NCBI GenBank assembly: GCA_945643635.1
Contig: CALZFC010000274.1
Coordinates: 851,501-915,500, forward strand
DNA: 64,000 bases
DNA from: Allodiplogaster sudhausi
Lineage: Eukaryota; Nematoda; Chromadorea; Rhabditida; Diplogasteridae
Reading direction: 5' to 3'
In this document: in pieces, positions 45,102 through 56,926 of the stretch
Position numbering within the stretch: the first letter of the stretch is position 1
Layout: every line of letters starts with the position of its first letter
Notes under the pieces: model-generated
Told to the model about the DNA's origin: nothing
What the model saw: only the letters and a program-made list of their open reading frames with translations
The model's database searches: none
Translations under genes and position numbers: made by a program

Positions 45102-45947
45102 CTGTCTCTCTGCCCTCTCTCTCTTCCTCTTTCTCTCTTCCCTATCTGTCTTTATATCTCTCTCTTTCTCTTTATATCCTTTTCTTTCTCTCTCTCCCAC
45201 TCTCTTCCAGGCAAGCTCGAGTACCCGATCCAGCTGAAGAAGCCGCTGTACGTGCTGACGACGCTGGACAACGAGGAGATGACCGCAGGCGATCTTCTCA
45301 TGACCATCAAGCTCTACCAGTACGGAGGATTCACTGGCTGCTCGTGGAGCGAAGTCCCCACCTTCCACCTCCTGTACGCATTCGTTTTTTTTTATTTCTT
45401 TGACACTTGAGAGAATATATCCGTATGCAGACATACATCTTATTCTTATACGGGATCTCAGTCAATCATTTTTGTGTTCATGCAAGCATCCACCACTCAA
45501 TTTTGGCTTTGAACAAAGTAGTATTTTGTAGCTAAATAAAATTAACAACCACGAGGAAATGATGGTTAAAAAAGTTTATGCATAAATGTTTATTTACAAT
45601 CTTTTCCAGTGATAACCTCGATGCGTGTGCGAACGGAGTCCCGTGCCCGTGGGCAAGGGCACCATCAAGGTGATCCTCGACTTCACCAAGTAAGACTTTC
45701 TCTCTCACTCTCTTCGTCTCTTTCTCTCTCGTCTTTTTGTCTCTCTCTCTCATTCTCTCTCTCTATTACTCTCTGTTACTCTCTCTCTCTATCTTACTCT
45801 CTCTCTCTCTATCTTTTAAGATACAGCGCCATCATCTCTCTGCTGAAGAACGACGCTCCCTACCAGATCGAGATGACTCTGAAGAGCAAGTCGTCCGGCC
45901 ACGCCGTGACCCTCGTGGCTCAGGCCCGCTCTCTCACCAAGTTGTAG
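44662..45947 (+). pseudogene. ML-like protein ML5 with a 7-bp deletion
   Basis: Exons 44662-44731, 44862-44945, 45211-45373, 45610-45689 and 45821-45947, with the ML4 layout and good splice sites. The first three exons are open (signal peptide, AIHWWQAAGTGKVTF, YGGFTGCSWSEVPTFHLL). Exon 3 has lost two codons in frame (NEE-MTAG). Exon 4 reads DNLDACANGVPCP and then lacks the seven bases GTCGCCA present in ML4 (junction about 45650). The frame shifts and ends soon after. Exon 5 is clean and near-identical to ML4 in the original frame, so the lesion is young or an assembly error. Confidence 0.82.
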
Positions 45948-46984
45948 AAAGGATACCGTAATCCTTCCACCAAATTGTGCCAAATTTATATACTGTCTCA
46001 ATACTCTACCGGTATTGCAGCTCTGGGTTTCCAACCATAACTTATCAAAATGCCCGCAGAATGGGCATTGCATGAGAATAAGGAATTCTCTCTAAAAAAG
46101 ACCAAAAGATACATAGAATTCACATGGATATAACGCGATGAACACTTGATGTTGGGTGGTACCGTATGTGAGTATCGATCATCTGCATCTCATCAAAGTT
46201 ATTCTGCATATTGTTTCATTACCAAAGATTATGTAAACGTCATGTCATGGCTGCTGCTGAGCGGATAATTTTTCATTCTGTTCTCACCCTTTCAATTTTT
46301 CCTTCCCTAAGTTTATTCATATGCAGTTTCATTGTTATGGGAGTAAGAAAGAGTTTATCCATCCATCAGTAAGAATGTAGGGAAATAATAAAAAAAGTTT
46401 AAAAAAAAAAATAAAAAGTAAGAATGTAGAAAGTATCGGTACGAAACGGTTTGTCCATAAATATATGTAAATATGAAAGGAGTCCATCAAATGAATGACT
46501 ATTTGTCTCACTCAGTGCTCATTTGGTGAGAGCGCGCACTTGAGCGACGAGCATCGTTTGAGTGAAGGAGCTCTTGTTCTTCAGCGTCATCTCAATCATG
46601 TAGGGCGCGTCGTTCTTCAGGAGGGCGACGATCGCAGCGTATCTGGAGAGAGATAACGAGAAATAGAGAGAGAGAGAGAAAGAGAGAGAGAGAAAGAGAG
46701 AGAGAGAGCAATAGCAAGTTCCCTACTTGGTGAAGTCGAGGACGACCTTGACGGTGCTCTTTCCCATGGGAACCGGGCACGGGACGCCGTTCGTGCACGC
46801 ATCGAGATTGTCACTGACGAGTTTTATTATTTTCAAAAATTTTTTAAAAATATTTTTTACGCACGAAAATACATACACTGAGATTTTAAAAAAATTGATA
46901 AATAAATCAAAGGCGGTCTTCCGAATAGTTAGAAGAAAAACAATAGTTTTGACTTTAATGCCATATGACTTTTGTTCGCACCAT

Positions 46985-47900
46985 TGCGAATGACTGCATG
47001 TTTAGTCCACATTAATTGTATTTTGTATCTCCCGCCCTTTGTATAGCGGTGTAGGACCAATCCGCGCGTTGCGGTCAAGCGGTTGACCTCTCCCTCGCCT
47101 ACGTGTATCCTAGGCCTATCCCGTCCCTGCCAGCTCATTGTTAGCGTCCTTCTTCTCCGGGCCGGCAGGGCCTCTACTCTCCTCTTCATTTCTTAATTAC
47201 TTGTCATTGCTTTGTCATGTGTTAAGGGAAGTTGCTAATAACTTTCCCTTATTATTATTACCGATGTATTGATATGGGCCTCCGGCCATCCTTTATGCGG
47301 TGCTGGCTTCTTAGCCAGTTTTGTGCATACTTGATGTGTTATATGTAATTTCGTCATATTTCGTCATATATGCTTCTCTCCACTTTCTCTCTTTTCCTCT
47401 TTCTTTCTCTCTTTCTCTTACTCTCTTCTCTTTCTCCTCGGCGTCGTTGTCATGCTTGCGCGTAAGCCCATCCCGCCCTCTGACGGCTTTCTACCGTGCT
47501 TTAAGGGGTTGGCGGCCAAGCTTGGCGCCTCCGTGGTGGTCTCTCTCCACCTTCTTCTCCTTTCTTCTTCTCTCTTCAAGAACTTCTCATTCTTCTCACA
47601 CGAACTTCTCATTCTCTCTCGAAGACATATTTCCTTCTCACCTCAAGATCCTCAAGAACCCCCTCTTCCTTCTCACTCTCCACATCTTCCTCTCTCTCAT
47701 CCTCTCAATCGATACGTCATCTAGCTAAGATAACAACCTCGTAATCCTCCCATCATCCAAGGTTTATGTATTATTTATTGTAATAAATTTGTTTATTACT
47801 CGAGTTGAACTCCATACAAAGCTTTATTAAAGGAGTCAGAGTCATTTAGAAGAACCCTTTGCTTGGCCCTGTCATTCAGATCACGGCAGGGCCATCTTCT
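46985..47900. mobile_element. Probable insertion in ML6 intron 3, type unknown
   Basis: This stretch is GC-richer and unlike any other ML intron. It contains GCGGTCAAGCGGTTGACC, a hairpin AAGGGAAGTTGCTAATAACT with its pairing arm TTTCCCTT (about 47225-47250), GGGCCGGCAGGGCC (47158) and a later CGGCAGGGCCA (47883), followed by ATTATTATTA. It may be a non-autonomous retroelement or MITE. No target duplication was identified. Confidence 0.4.
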
Positions 47901-48379
47901 AAACAACTTTGTTCAATGAGGAGCAGTTCATTGTCTTATCAAATATTTTTGTGGAGACTATCTCTTTCTCTCTCTCTCTCTCTCGATCTCTCTCTCCTTT
48001 TGTCTCTCTCTTTTCTCTCGCTATCTGTGCTCTCTCTCAAATTTATATTGTCTCTCTCTCTCTTCCCTCGCTATTTGTGCTCTCTCTCTCAAACACCTCA
48101 ATTGTCTATTCCATTTTTACAGGGATTTTGTAACCTTTATGCTTGAATGCTTAAATTGTATGAAAAGTACAGGAGTCCGAAGGTGGGGACCTCGCTCCAC
48201 GAGCAGCCGGGGAATCCTCCGTACTGGTAGAGCTTGATGCTCATGAGCAGATTGCCGGCGGTCATCACGATCTCCTCGTTGTCCAGGGACGTCAGAACAT
48301 AGAGCGGCTTTCGCAGCAGGATCGGGTACTCGAGGCAGAGAAAGAAGGATAGGAAAAGATATATGTAACAAGAATACGA

Positions 48380-48475
48380 CCGAGAGAGAGAGAGAGAGAG
48401 AGAAGGAGTGTGTTAGAGAGAGAGAGAAATAGAGAGAGAGAGGCGAAGAGATAGAGAGAAAGAGAGAGAGTGGGA
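48380..48475. repeat. (GA)n tract in ML6 intron 2
   Basis: GA on the plus strand, i.e. CT on the sense strand of ML6, preceding the exon 3 acceptor. A similar GA tract at 46655-46710 precedes exon 5. Confidence 0.95.
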
Positions 48476-48746
48476 GAAAGATACATACACATATTGCATC
48501 TAGATATATGTTTTTCAGATTGTTTTTTTTATTCATTAAAAAAAATTCCGCACCACTGGCGTCTTGTGGGATGGCGTCAGTGAAGGTGACTTGGCCCCTG
48601 CCACCAGCGAAAAGCCGTGTCGGTGCCTGGAGGAGAGAGAGTATTATCTCTTTTGTAAATATATATGTATGTCATTTTATTATAAATTCTAATGTCAATC
48701 ATTCAATCAATTATTTTGTACTAACTGCATTCATAAATTATTTTAA

Positions 48747-48844
48747 AAGAAGGATCCGGGGATAATAATACAGTAGCGCACTAGAGAACCAGTTTGAATG
48801 CGCGCGCTCATTAAGTAAGGTTAATTATTCCCCGGATACCTCCT
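48747..48844. mobile_element. TTAA-flanked MITE, CCGGCGAAT family, short copy
   Basis: Left end AAGAAGGATCCGGGGATAAT, right end inverted AGGAGGTATCCGGGGAATAA, with TTAA at 48743-48746 and 48845-48848. The interior shares TTTGAATGCGCGCGCTCA, the complement-like relative of GAGCGCGCATTCAAA in the 31201 element. It lies in intron 1 of ML6. Confidence 0.85.
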
Positions 48845-49049
48845 TTAATTATAGAAATTTTTTAAATAAATTATTATAATTGATTTTTTTAGAGAAATTA
48901 TCTATAACGATATCAGCTACCATTGGGGAAGCCGCAGTCGGCGTTCGCGGCGGCGGCGAGCGCGAAGAGAAGGAAAGCACCGGAGAGCATCTTGGAGAAG
49001 GAGAAGCTTGGAGAAGAAGATGAGCATATTACGCAGAGCTGATTCTTTT

Positions 49050-49943
49050 AGACTCAACTTGTTCGAGATCATAATGAGCTCCCCTTCGATCTGACTAGAA
49101 TCTAGTTGAAGCTTACAAAAATGTATGTAGGTGTTGTCAGTGAAAAAGATCAAATGCATCATTAACACTGACACAAAGGCAGATGGAGAGATATGGAGAG
49201 CGAGAAAGAGAGGAGGAATGAGAGAGAGCGCGAGAGAGAAAGAGATTAAGACGGAAACTGAGAAACCACACTTTGAATACTATAACGTAGTTTATATCTT
49301 CGGACCCATCGCGTACCGCCAATTAATAATCGTAAAAAAAATTAAATTTCTTATATAAAGTGCCATGTCATCCCATTTATCGGACCCTCTTCTCCTTTTT
49401 TTCTTTTGTAATTTTAAATTCATAAACAAAGTACTGTTTATTCTTCAAGCTTAACGAGACAATTCTCTAGTTTCGGTTTGATAATGAAAGGCGGCTTTCG
49501 ATCGAGGGCTTTATCACTGCTTGTCAGTGAATCGTCTACGCCCAAATCGGGCAGATAAAACAAAAAAGTTATTCTGATTGCTCTGATATTCGTGTGCATG
49601 GGATGTTCAATTATTGTTTGGAAATGATATGGCCGCAGATTCGGTAGACCAGTTCAACTAACTTTTAAATAGTAGAAAACATATCTACTTGTTTATTTTT
49701 GAATATAAGATCAAAGAAAAATAATTATTATTCTATATTTCCTCATATATTCTATTACTAAAAATTGACATAATGAGGGCACTAGTTCTCATTCACGACT
49801 CATAAAACCATGGCAAAACTGATGAAAGTCTGACTTTGGTGTCATCGTTGTAGACCGTCTGATACTCCTCGGATTCCATGACAGAGCGAATGGCAATTTA
49901 GACGAGTGAGAGAGGAATGACCAGGTAGAAAGGCATTCGGAGC

Positions 49944-49974
<31 letters not shown>

Positions 49975-51570
49975 CGGATTGGAGAAGTTAGAGAAGCATA
50001 GAAAGCATGGTGTAACGGGAAAAAAGAGATAGCGCAAAGATTGAAAGCGTGATATTTGCCTGTCTCTCCGTTCTTCTCATTCTGTACAACCTGCTGCCTC
50101 TAAGCATGCTCTCTTTCTTAAAACATCTCTCTATCACGTATTCACTCACCGGTTACGCGCAAGCTGAAGAAAAAGAGAGAGAGATATAGAGATAAAAGAG
50201 AAACAGAGTGATAGGGAGAAAGAGAAAATAGAGGAGAACGAGAGTGAGAGATAATGAAGTGTTGACTTTAATCACTGGGTTTGCCAATACGATGATGTGC
50301 ATTTGCAGTCAATCGGTCAAACAAACATTTGCGCACATTTCGGAAAAAAACTTTCTTCGGGTTTCGCAGCTCTCTCAGTCTAGCATATCTCTCTCTCCCT
50401 TTCTCTCACTCTCTCGCTGAGAAAGAAAAAGGATTCCTGCAATAAGACTTCAGGAAAACAAACGGGCATGACATAAACAAATAATGGCAAATTACAGCGA
50501 AATTTATTTTTTTATCTTCAAAATAGCTAAAACTAACCCTACTACAAATCCGGCGGTGAAGTGAATCTCCTGAATGTTGTTGAGAAACGATCAACTACTG
50601 TTCGTTGTCGAGGGAAACAAACAATGTCTAGTTGCTGCTCTACGTCCTAACCGCATTCTTTCAGGTTCAGGTTCTCGCCCTCTCGTGCTCACTTGTTGTT
50701 ATCTACCGTCGATAATATACCACCTCTTCATTCTGTGAGCAGGTTACTTCAGGAATATCTGACCTATTGCTCCCGAGCTTGCCTTTTTATTCCCTTTTCT
50801 AATGGTTTTGTTATTACTAGTGAGGTTGAATACATATGCTTAAAAAATGGTGTTATTGTATATTCGCTAGGGCTATAATCAAATGTATCGATTCATCTAA
50901 TTAAAGGGTCCCATTTACAATTCGAATCGGGATATTGCATATTTGCTAATAGAATTGTTTCGTGTTCGCATGACCCTGATTGTTACTATTATTAAAGTAA
51001 TACACCATGAAAATCAATCCTAGTTCTGCCACCTCTTCAGAACATTTAAACAGATGTTTTCCGTAAAGGGAGAAGCTTCGGGAAAGCATATTTTGCATTT
51101 AAAGGGCACATGATAGGTATGTACATTGCTCGAAAGCTGAACTTTCCAAAACGGCAGGTAGACTGATAAGCCCGCTTGGTCAAATTAGGACTTCCTGCTT
51201 GCCGCCCACTCGCAAACTTCTCTCTCGCTCCTTTTCTCTCTCTCTCCCTCTCATTCTCTCTCAGTGTACCTCGCAACTATTATTCTTTCTATATCGAGTT
51301 GCCTCGCTCCCTTTCAAGCTGTCTTTCTGTGCCTGTATCTCTCTCCCTTTAGACCTACCTCTCTTTCTCGCCCTTTACTTTTACCTCTCTCTCTCTCTAT
51401 GGCACTCTCACTGGTTTGTCAGTCATCTACTCATATGATCATTCCAAGCAGATGTTTTTTTCTTTAAATTCTTCACTTTCCCTGTTCCAAGATACATTAT
51501 GTAGCACACGTGGTAAAATTCATTCCACCGATCCATGGGCTCTGAACAGGCAAAGAAATAAACAATTTAC
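49050..51570. other. No gene recognised; GA/CT tracts
   Basis: I see (GA)n tracts at 49940-49970 and 50175-50255 and CT-rich stretches at 51220-51400. I looked here for the 5' exon of the sulfotransferase (a YPKSGTTW-like motif) and did not find it. Confidence 0.55.
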
Positions 51571-51572
51571 AG

Positions 51573-52125
51573 CAAGCCTGAGCGCCGGGCCTCTCATCGA
51601 ATTCCGCGGCGCCGCCTACTGCGATCTTGTTCCGTCGCCTCGTGTGCTCAAGTCGCATCTCGCCTTCCGCGACATCCCCAAGCACGCCGAGGCAAAGTAC
51701 ATTCTCGGCGTACGCAATGTCAAGGACACCCTCATCAGGTGAGCATTCTTTATACAGCAGCACTATAATTTGGAAAAATTATATACTTACTCTAGTGTGC
51801 CTGTTTACAGCGCCTTCTTCCACTGCAAGAACTTCAAGATTTATGAGTGGCAAAACGGCGAATTGGAGCAATTTGTACCGCTGTATCTAGAGGGTCAGGT
51901 CAGGCAGGATCCTGGATGTCTTGCTTCCCAAATTGAGCGGTTCAATGCAGGCAAAAAAAGAGGAATATTTGCTCATTAATTTATCGCCTTTTACTTATTT
52001 TCCCATATCATTTTAGCTCGGTGGCATGAGCTACTTTGAGCATCTGCGCGGCTGGCTGGAGGCATATGAAAAAAGTGAGATGCAGATTCTTCTCGTCAAG
52101 GTATTGAGAGATCATAGATGTTTTG

Positions 52126-52187
<62 letters not shown>

Positions 52188-53304
52188 TGACTTCTGTCGA
52201 TCGATAATGAGAAGATGGGTTGTACGATGGCAAGATAAAGAATTGCTTGAGTACGAGGACATGGTAAGCGAACCCGCAGAGGCGATCCGAGCCATTGCCC
52301 GCTTCCTCGGAAATGACGCAGAACGTCTTGTCGAAAATGAGGACAGTCTTCGAAAGGTTTTCTAGCTCTTCTCTAGTCATCTTTTTTTATCGTCACATAT
52401 GTATACTTACAATCAAGAAACTTTACCGCATTCTTTTGAGTTTTGTTTTCATCGCTCTCTCCTTCTTTCTCTCTTTATCTTTTTATCCTCCTATCTTTCT
52501 CTCTTTCTTTCTTTTTCTTTCATAATTCAAGAGGACATGAAATGCAAAGTGACATGTACACAGATCATACACGACTCCAGCTTCGACGAGATGCGCAAGG
52601 ATCAGGCGCGCTGGTTTCCAGTGGGAAGAACGTTCGCAACTTACTTTATATATCAAACATATACCTCAATTTTCGAAAGCTATACTTTACTGAGTGTTCT
52701 ATCACCTTTCTTGCTCCTCAATAAGCTCTTTAGTACAGGAGCTATTGACAAATAAAAGTACTCTTATGTACTTACATACATCTTTTAATGGCAAGTGAAG
52801 TTTAAATAAGAAAAAAGATAATAATAATAATAGCCTCATTTTAGTTACAAAGAGACGTTCGTCCGACGCGGCAAAGTCGGCGGCTGGCGAGACTACCTCA
52901 GCATTTCCCACAGCCAGCTCATTCACGAGGTTCCTGGTTACTCTCACCTCTCTCGCCCTCTCTCTCTCTCACATTCTCTCTTCTTTCATCTACCGAATAT
53001 CTCTCTTGCTCTTCCTCTATCTCTGTATTACTTTTTCTCTCTATCATCAATCTCTTTCTCCCCCTCTCTCTGTTTGTTTGTCTGTTTCTCTACATGTCCA
53101 TCTCTCGCTATCGGTCTCTCTCGTTTTCTCGCTCTCAACCCTCTGTCTCTCACAGCTCTCTCTCTCTCTCTTTTTTCCCTCTCTATCTCTCTCCGCTACA
53201 CCTGCACCATTTCTTATTCACTTTACTTCTTTTTTCTGCAGAAATTCTCCAGCGAAACTGCTGGAACTCTGGCGGCGAACTGGTGGAAAGTGGAAATGGA
53301 GTGA
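51573..53304 (+). pseudogene. Cytosolic-type sulfotransferase, 5' part missing
   Basis: Exons 51573-51738, 51811-51898, 52017-52100, 52252-52356, 52534 to about 52620, 52845-52929, 53242-53304. They give SPRVLKSHLAFRDIPKHAEA, YILGVRNVKDTLISAFFH (the 3'-phosphate-binding RN.KD..S motif of PAPS sulfotransferases), LGGMSYFEHLRGWLEAYEK, YEDMVSEPAEAIRAIARFLG, HDSSFDEMRKDQ and FVRRGKVGGWRDYLS (the RKG..GDW motif). They would transfer sulfate from PAPS to an alcohol or amine. The N-terminal PAPS loop (YPKSGTTW type) is not found upstream. The join from the HDSSF exon to the next is not in frame by canonical sites. Intron 3 carries a (TA)n array. Probably truncated, or its first exons lie among unrecognised sequence. 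Confidence 0.75.
52128..52185. repeat. (TA)n microsatellite
   Basis: A pure TA run of 29 units inside intron 3 of the sulfotransferase gene. Confidence 0.98.
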
Positions 53305-53801
53305 TCTGATGGTGAGGCGGCGCCCTTTAACACATAAATGCATCCATGGATCTTCAGAATACATTTATTTTTCTAAGCATACCTCCCTACACACACTGCA
53401 CAGTGCTAATAAGTATGAGAGAAAAAAATGTCGACTTTCTCTCTGTGAGACATTGAAAAGTGACATCAGTTGGTTGCGGTTGTTGATACCTTTTTGATTA
53501 TCTTGCCTTCTACACAATAGGAAAACATCGTGGAATAAGAATTTAAGGCAACAAAAAAACAAGAAGAAAAAGATTAATTTCTGTATATTTTGGCCTTACC
53601 AGTCGTCGCATTTGAATTTTTCTATTGAAGTTTTCAAAACCACTGCTGTTTGCTTGATACATCGTAATGTGAGAATGCTCGTGGCAGAGGGATGACAAAA
53701 CTATCACGATTAGTGCATTGACATGAACGGGAATAAGTCTTTTTTTCGGAACAAGAAAATTGGTTGCTCTAGGGATTTCTCGTTCGAATATCGATGATCT
53801 C

Positions 53802-53918
53802 TCATTTGGTGGCGCGCCTGAGCAATGAGTGTGGCGTAGTGGCCGGTGCTCTTCTTCTTCAGAGTCAGCTCTGTCTCGAAGTGAGCGTCCTTGAGGAGAG
53901 ATAGAATGGCGGGGAATC

Positions 53919-53957
<39 letters not shown>

Positions 53958-54699
53958 AAGGAAATTGAGAAGTAAATGAGATATAGACAAAAATGAGAGA
54001 GCAAAAGCGAGAAAGAGATAGAGAGAATTAGAGATAGAAAAATAGAGTACGACGCAGAGATAGTGTTTGTCTCGGGATGAGTATTTTGATAAGAGAATCT
54101 ATCAGCTTGTCCCCTCCTCCTCGATGAAGCTGATCTTGTCAAGTCGAGGCCGATCTTCCCGGTGACCTTGCACCATTGCTACCGGGCACTCCACACCACT
54201 CTTGCATGCGTCGAGGTTTGAGCTAGAAGGATCCAGCTGAACCGGGTATTCAGCGTTGCCTGGAGAGTAGTAGAGGTAAGAGCGTGAGAGAGAGAATATG
54301 AGAGAGAGCAGAGAGAGATAGAGAGAGAGTTAGGCAAGCAAGAGAGAGGAAGAGATAAAGAACTATTGAAGAAATAAACAAATTACCAAGAAATTAATAA
54401 ATTATTCTTTAAACGAATAAATTTCGTTTTCCCACTTGCGTCCTGCGGGACAAGGCCAACGAAGGTGACTCCGCCGAGGCTTGGACCCTGCCACCAGTGA
54501 AAGGCCGTCTCTGTTCCTAATGTTAAGAAATAGGGAGTTTTCTTTAAATTCTTTCAATAAATATGATTATTCAATATTTTGTGCTTTGATTATTCATTAA
54601 ATTAGCTCTTTTTTAAATAATATTTTTACCATTTGGAAAGCCGCAGTCGGCTGCGGATGTCGATGAAATAGCGACGAGAATGGCAAGGATGGAAAGCAT
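53802..54699 (-). pseudogene. ML-like protein ML7, strongly decayed
   Basis: Minus-strand remains: exon 1 at 54630-54699 (MLSILAILVAISSTSA, ADCGFPNG), exon 2 at about 54434-54516 (TAFHWWQGPSLGGVTF, donor GGT changed to GGG), a fused block at about 54120-54259 and exon 5 at 53802-53917 (AILSLLKDAHFETELTLKKK). In the fused block the start of exon 3 (NAEYPVQLDPS) runs directly into exon 4 (SNLDACKSGVECPVAM), so about 140 bp of exon 3 and the intron between have been lost. A one-base insertion after VAM and another near the C-terminus break the frame. Confidence 0.8.
53925..53953. repeat. (GA)n tract in ML7
   Basis: GA on the plus strand immediately upstream (in gene sense) of the exon 5 acceptor. 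It continues as GA-rich to 54060. Confidence 0.95.
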
Positions 54700-54995
54700 C
54701 GTGGCGGTGTAGGAGAAGCTGAAGGAGCTGATGTTTCTCCATTTTGTTCTCATATTAATGTATGTACATCTGCACCTCGGAATAGTCATCATTACTGCAT
54801 GCTTCTGTCACTAATTCACAATAACCAAATACACAACTACATTCATGTGTTGGTTAACCATATTTGTAAATATGTAATTGGCAACCGCTTATCTTCTCCT
54901 GACAAAATTTCAGTTATTAAATTATATCTTTTAAATAAAGGATGTGAGAAAATCATAATATTCATTTTCACGAATAATGAACAGCTTTAGCAATG

Positions 54996-55321
54996 TCATT
55001 CTTCTCTCTTACTTCGCTCTTCATTTCCCCATGACTTCAGGGCAGCGGGCGGCTGACTCGGACGACTTCTTACGCTATGCTGAAGAGAGCGAAGGAAGCG
55101 GCCATTTGAATGTAAATCTTTAGATATCAATTTTGGCTGCAGAAAATATTTCTTGTCAATACTAAAAAAAAACACTTTGCCTAGCTGCGTCAACCTCTAG
55201 CGGTCGGCTCTCCTCCTTCTTCTGCTCTCTTCGCTCTCACCTCGCACTCCATCTCTTCACCCATTCGTTCGTTGCCGTCTTCCTTATGGATGACGTCAAA
55301 GTCGTCGGAGTTTCCGCTCAT
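54996..55321 (-). CDS. Small charged hypothetical protein, two exons
   Basis: Minus-strand exons 55241-55321 and 54996-55079 join in phase 0 through GAG|GTGAGA and CTCTTCAG. They give a 54-residue protein starting MSGNSDDFDVIHKEDGNERM and ending RSKREE. It is rich in Glu, Arg and Ser with no signal peptide or known domain. A plus-strand reading of the same bases is also open and has a donor at 55326, so the strand is uncertain. It could be one end of a larger gene. Confidence 0.3.
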
Positions 55322-55329
55322 TGTCGGGT

Positions 55330-56895
55330 GAGCTGAAGGAAAAAAGACTAATATATTAATAAATTAAATAATAAAGTTAAAATAAATTAATTTTATAGCA
55401 ATGTTCCTTTCAGATTTTAAGCCACTATTTTAATACTTTTCTAGTCGTAATAATTAATAACATAAAATATAAAAATATATAAATATATTCAAAAACATTC
55501 GGTCTCTGTTTGCATACTGTTAGCTTTTTTTTACCATCTCCAAGAAGAATGTAGTAGATGTGTTCTGCAGATACTCGTTTTGCCATCTCGAAAAAAGAAA
55601 GGAAAAAAAGAGTTGTCATGTAAAATCTGCCAGCGGGACTCTGGCGACATGCGCGTTCCTGGGAAAGGTGGAAAGGAGCGTGAGACTGAGATTGAGAGAG
55701 GGAGATGGTTAGGGAACGAGAGAGTGAGAGAGATAGAGAGTGAGGGAGAGAGCGTGAGAGATAGAGAGTGAGAGAGAGAGTGTGAGAGAATGAGGGCGAG
55801 ATCATCTGAGCTCCCTGGATCACGTGCACATGTTGTTGGACTCTGTTCTGCCTTGCAACCACTTCCTCTTTCCTGCACTCCTCTTACCCTCTCCCTCTCT
55901 CCCCCAGGAGTCGCCCTCTAATGAAAAAGGGCGAGATCTTCTAGTAAGAAGCCGGCCAGAAACCGAGCGGCGTCGGCGAGTCTCTGGAATTTGGAGTATC
56001 CAGTGTATAGTCTTGACAAACAAATGCATCCGGGACTTTGTGTATCTCTCTTTCTCTTTCTCTCTCTTTCAATGTATTCTCTACCAAACATACTCTCCAT
56101 TCATTCCTCTAAATCTCTCTCGCTCTTTCTTTCCTCTCTCGCTCCATCTCTCTCTCACGTACTCTCTCTCTTCTTCTCTCACTTTCACCCTTTCTCTCTC
56201 TCCCTCGTATCTCCCTTCCTCCAGCATGCATCCAGTCCATTATGTTCAGTCGGGCTTGTTTGTCGGCATATTTTTTTTAACTCGTTTAGTATAACTGACT
56301 TTCTTTTACAGCCCACAGCCAAAATGGCCAGCATCTTTCAAAAAAGCTTCCCTCCTCTCTTTCTTTGGAATTCTTTTCTCGTAAATAGCGCTTGTTATTT
56401 ATGCTTTCTGTCGCACTAAAAGTGCTTTCCTTTCACATTCGCGAACTTTATTCATGACCACGACCCATGCAAATATGCATTTATTTGGATAAGCACTTGT
56501 TTGGGGGGGGGGGGGGCGGTGCGCAGCGGAAATTTCGCTCTACTCCTTCTTTCCTTTTTTTAGTTGTTGGTCGTATATTTTTGTTGCTCTGGACTCGGGG
56601 GGTGGTTCGCACTAAGGAAAAGTGGTTCTTTGAAAGACTACCGGGTAGTCTGGCACTTTTTTGATGAGGGGAGGTGCGAAGGGGACCGAGGTATTTGTTA
56701 CTGTGGTCATACATGTAGCTTCATCCACGGAGCAGCACATACGCCATTTTTCTCATCTCCTAGTCAATTAATGCTGGAAAGATAGCGCCTCGTCGTGCTT
56801 GTGTAAAATGCATCAACAAACAGAGCACTCTCTGGTTCTTTGTCAAAACTCTTTTCTCTCTTCCGGCGTTCTCTTTCTCTCTTTCTCTCTCTTCC

Positions 56896-56926
<31 letters not shown>

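Larger units (their letters stand above)
46519..48990 (-). pseudogene. ML-like protein ML6, minus strand, frameshifted and missing an acceptor
   Basis: Exons on the minus strand: 48921-48990 (MLSGAFLLFALAAAANA, DCGFPNG), 48554-48626, about 48171-48335 (YPILLRKPLYVLTSLDNEE, GGFPGCSWSEVPTFGLL), 46727-46813 (LDACTNGVPCPVPMGKSTVK), 46519-46642 (KNDAPYMIEMTLKNKSS, stop TGA at 46519). Exon 2 is 73 instead of 84 bases: 11 bases are lost after WWQGP, giving a stop at once. The acceptor of exon 3 (CCAGGCAAG in relatives) has been deleted to CTGCCTCGAG. Exons 4 and 5 are clean. The intron between exons 3 and 4 is swollen to about 1.36 kb by an insertion and CT tract. Confidence 0.8.

Noticed and set aside
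45015..45434. Antisense frame across ML5 exon 3
   Set aside because: It is the complement of a GC-rich coding exon plus CT tract, and the same shadow appears opposite other ML exons.
52123..52365. Frame starting in the TA repeat and running into the sulfotransferase exon
   Set aside because: The start codon lies in an intronic microsatellite; only 52252-52356 is exon.
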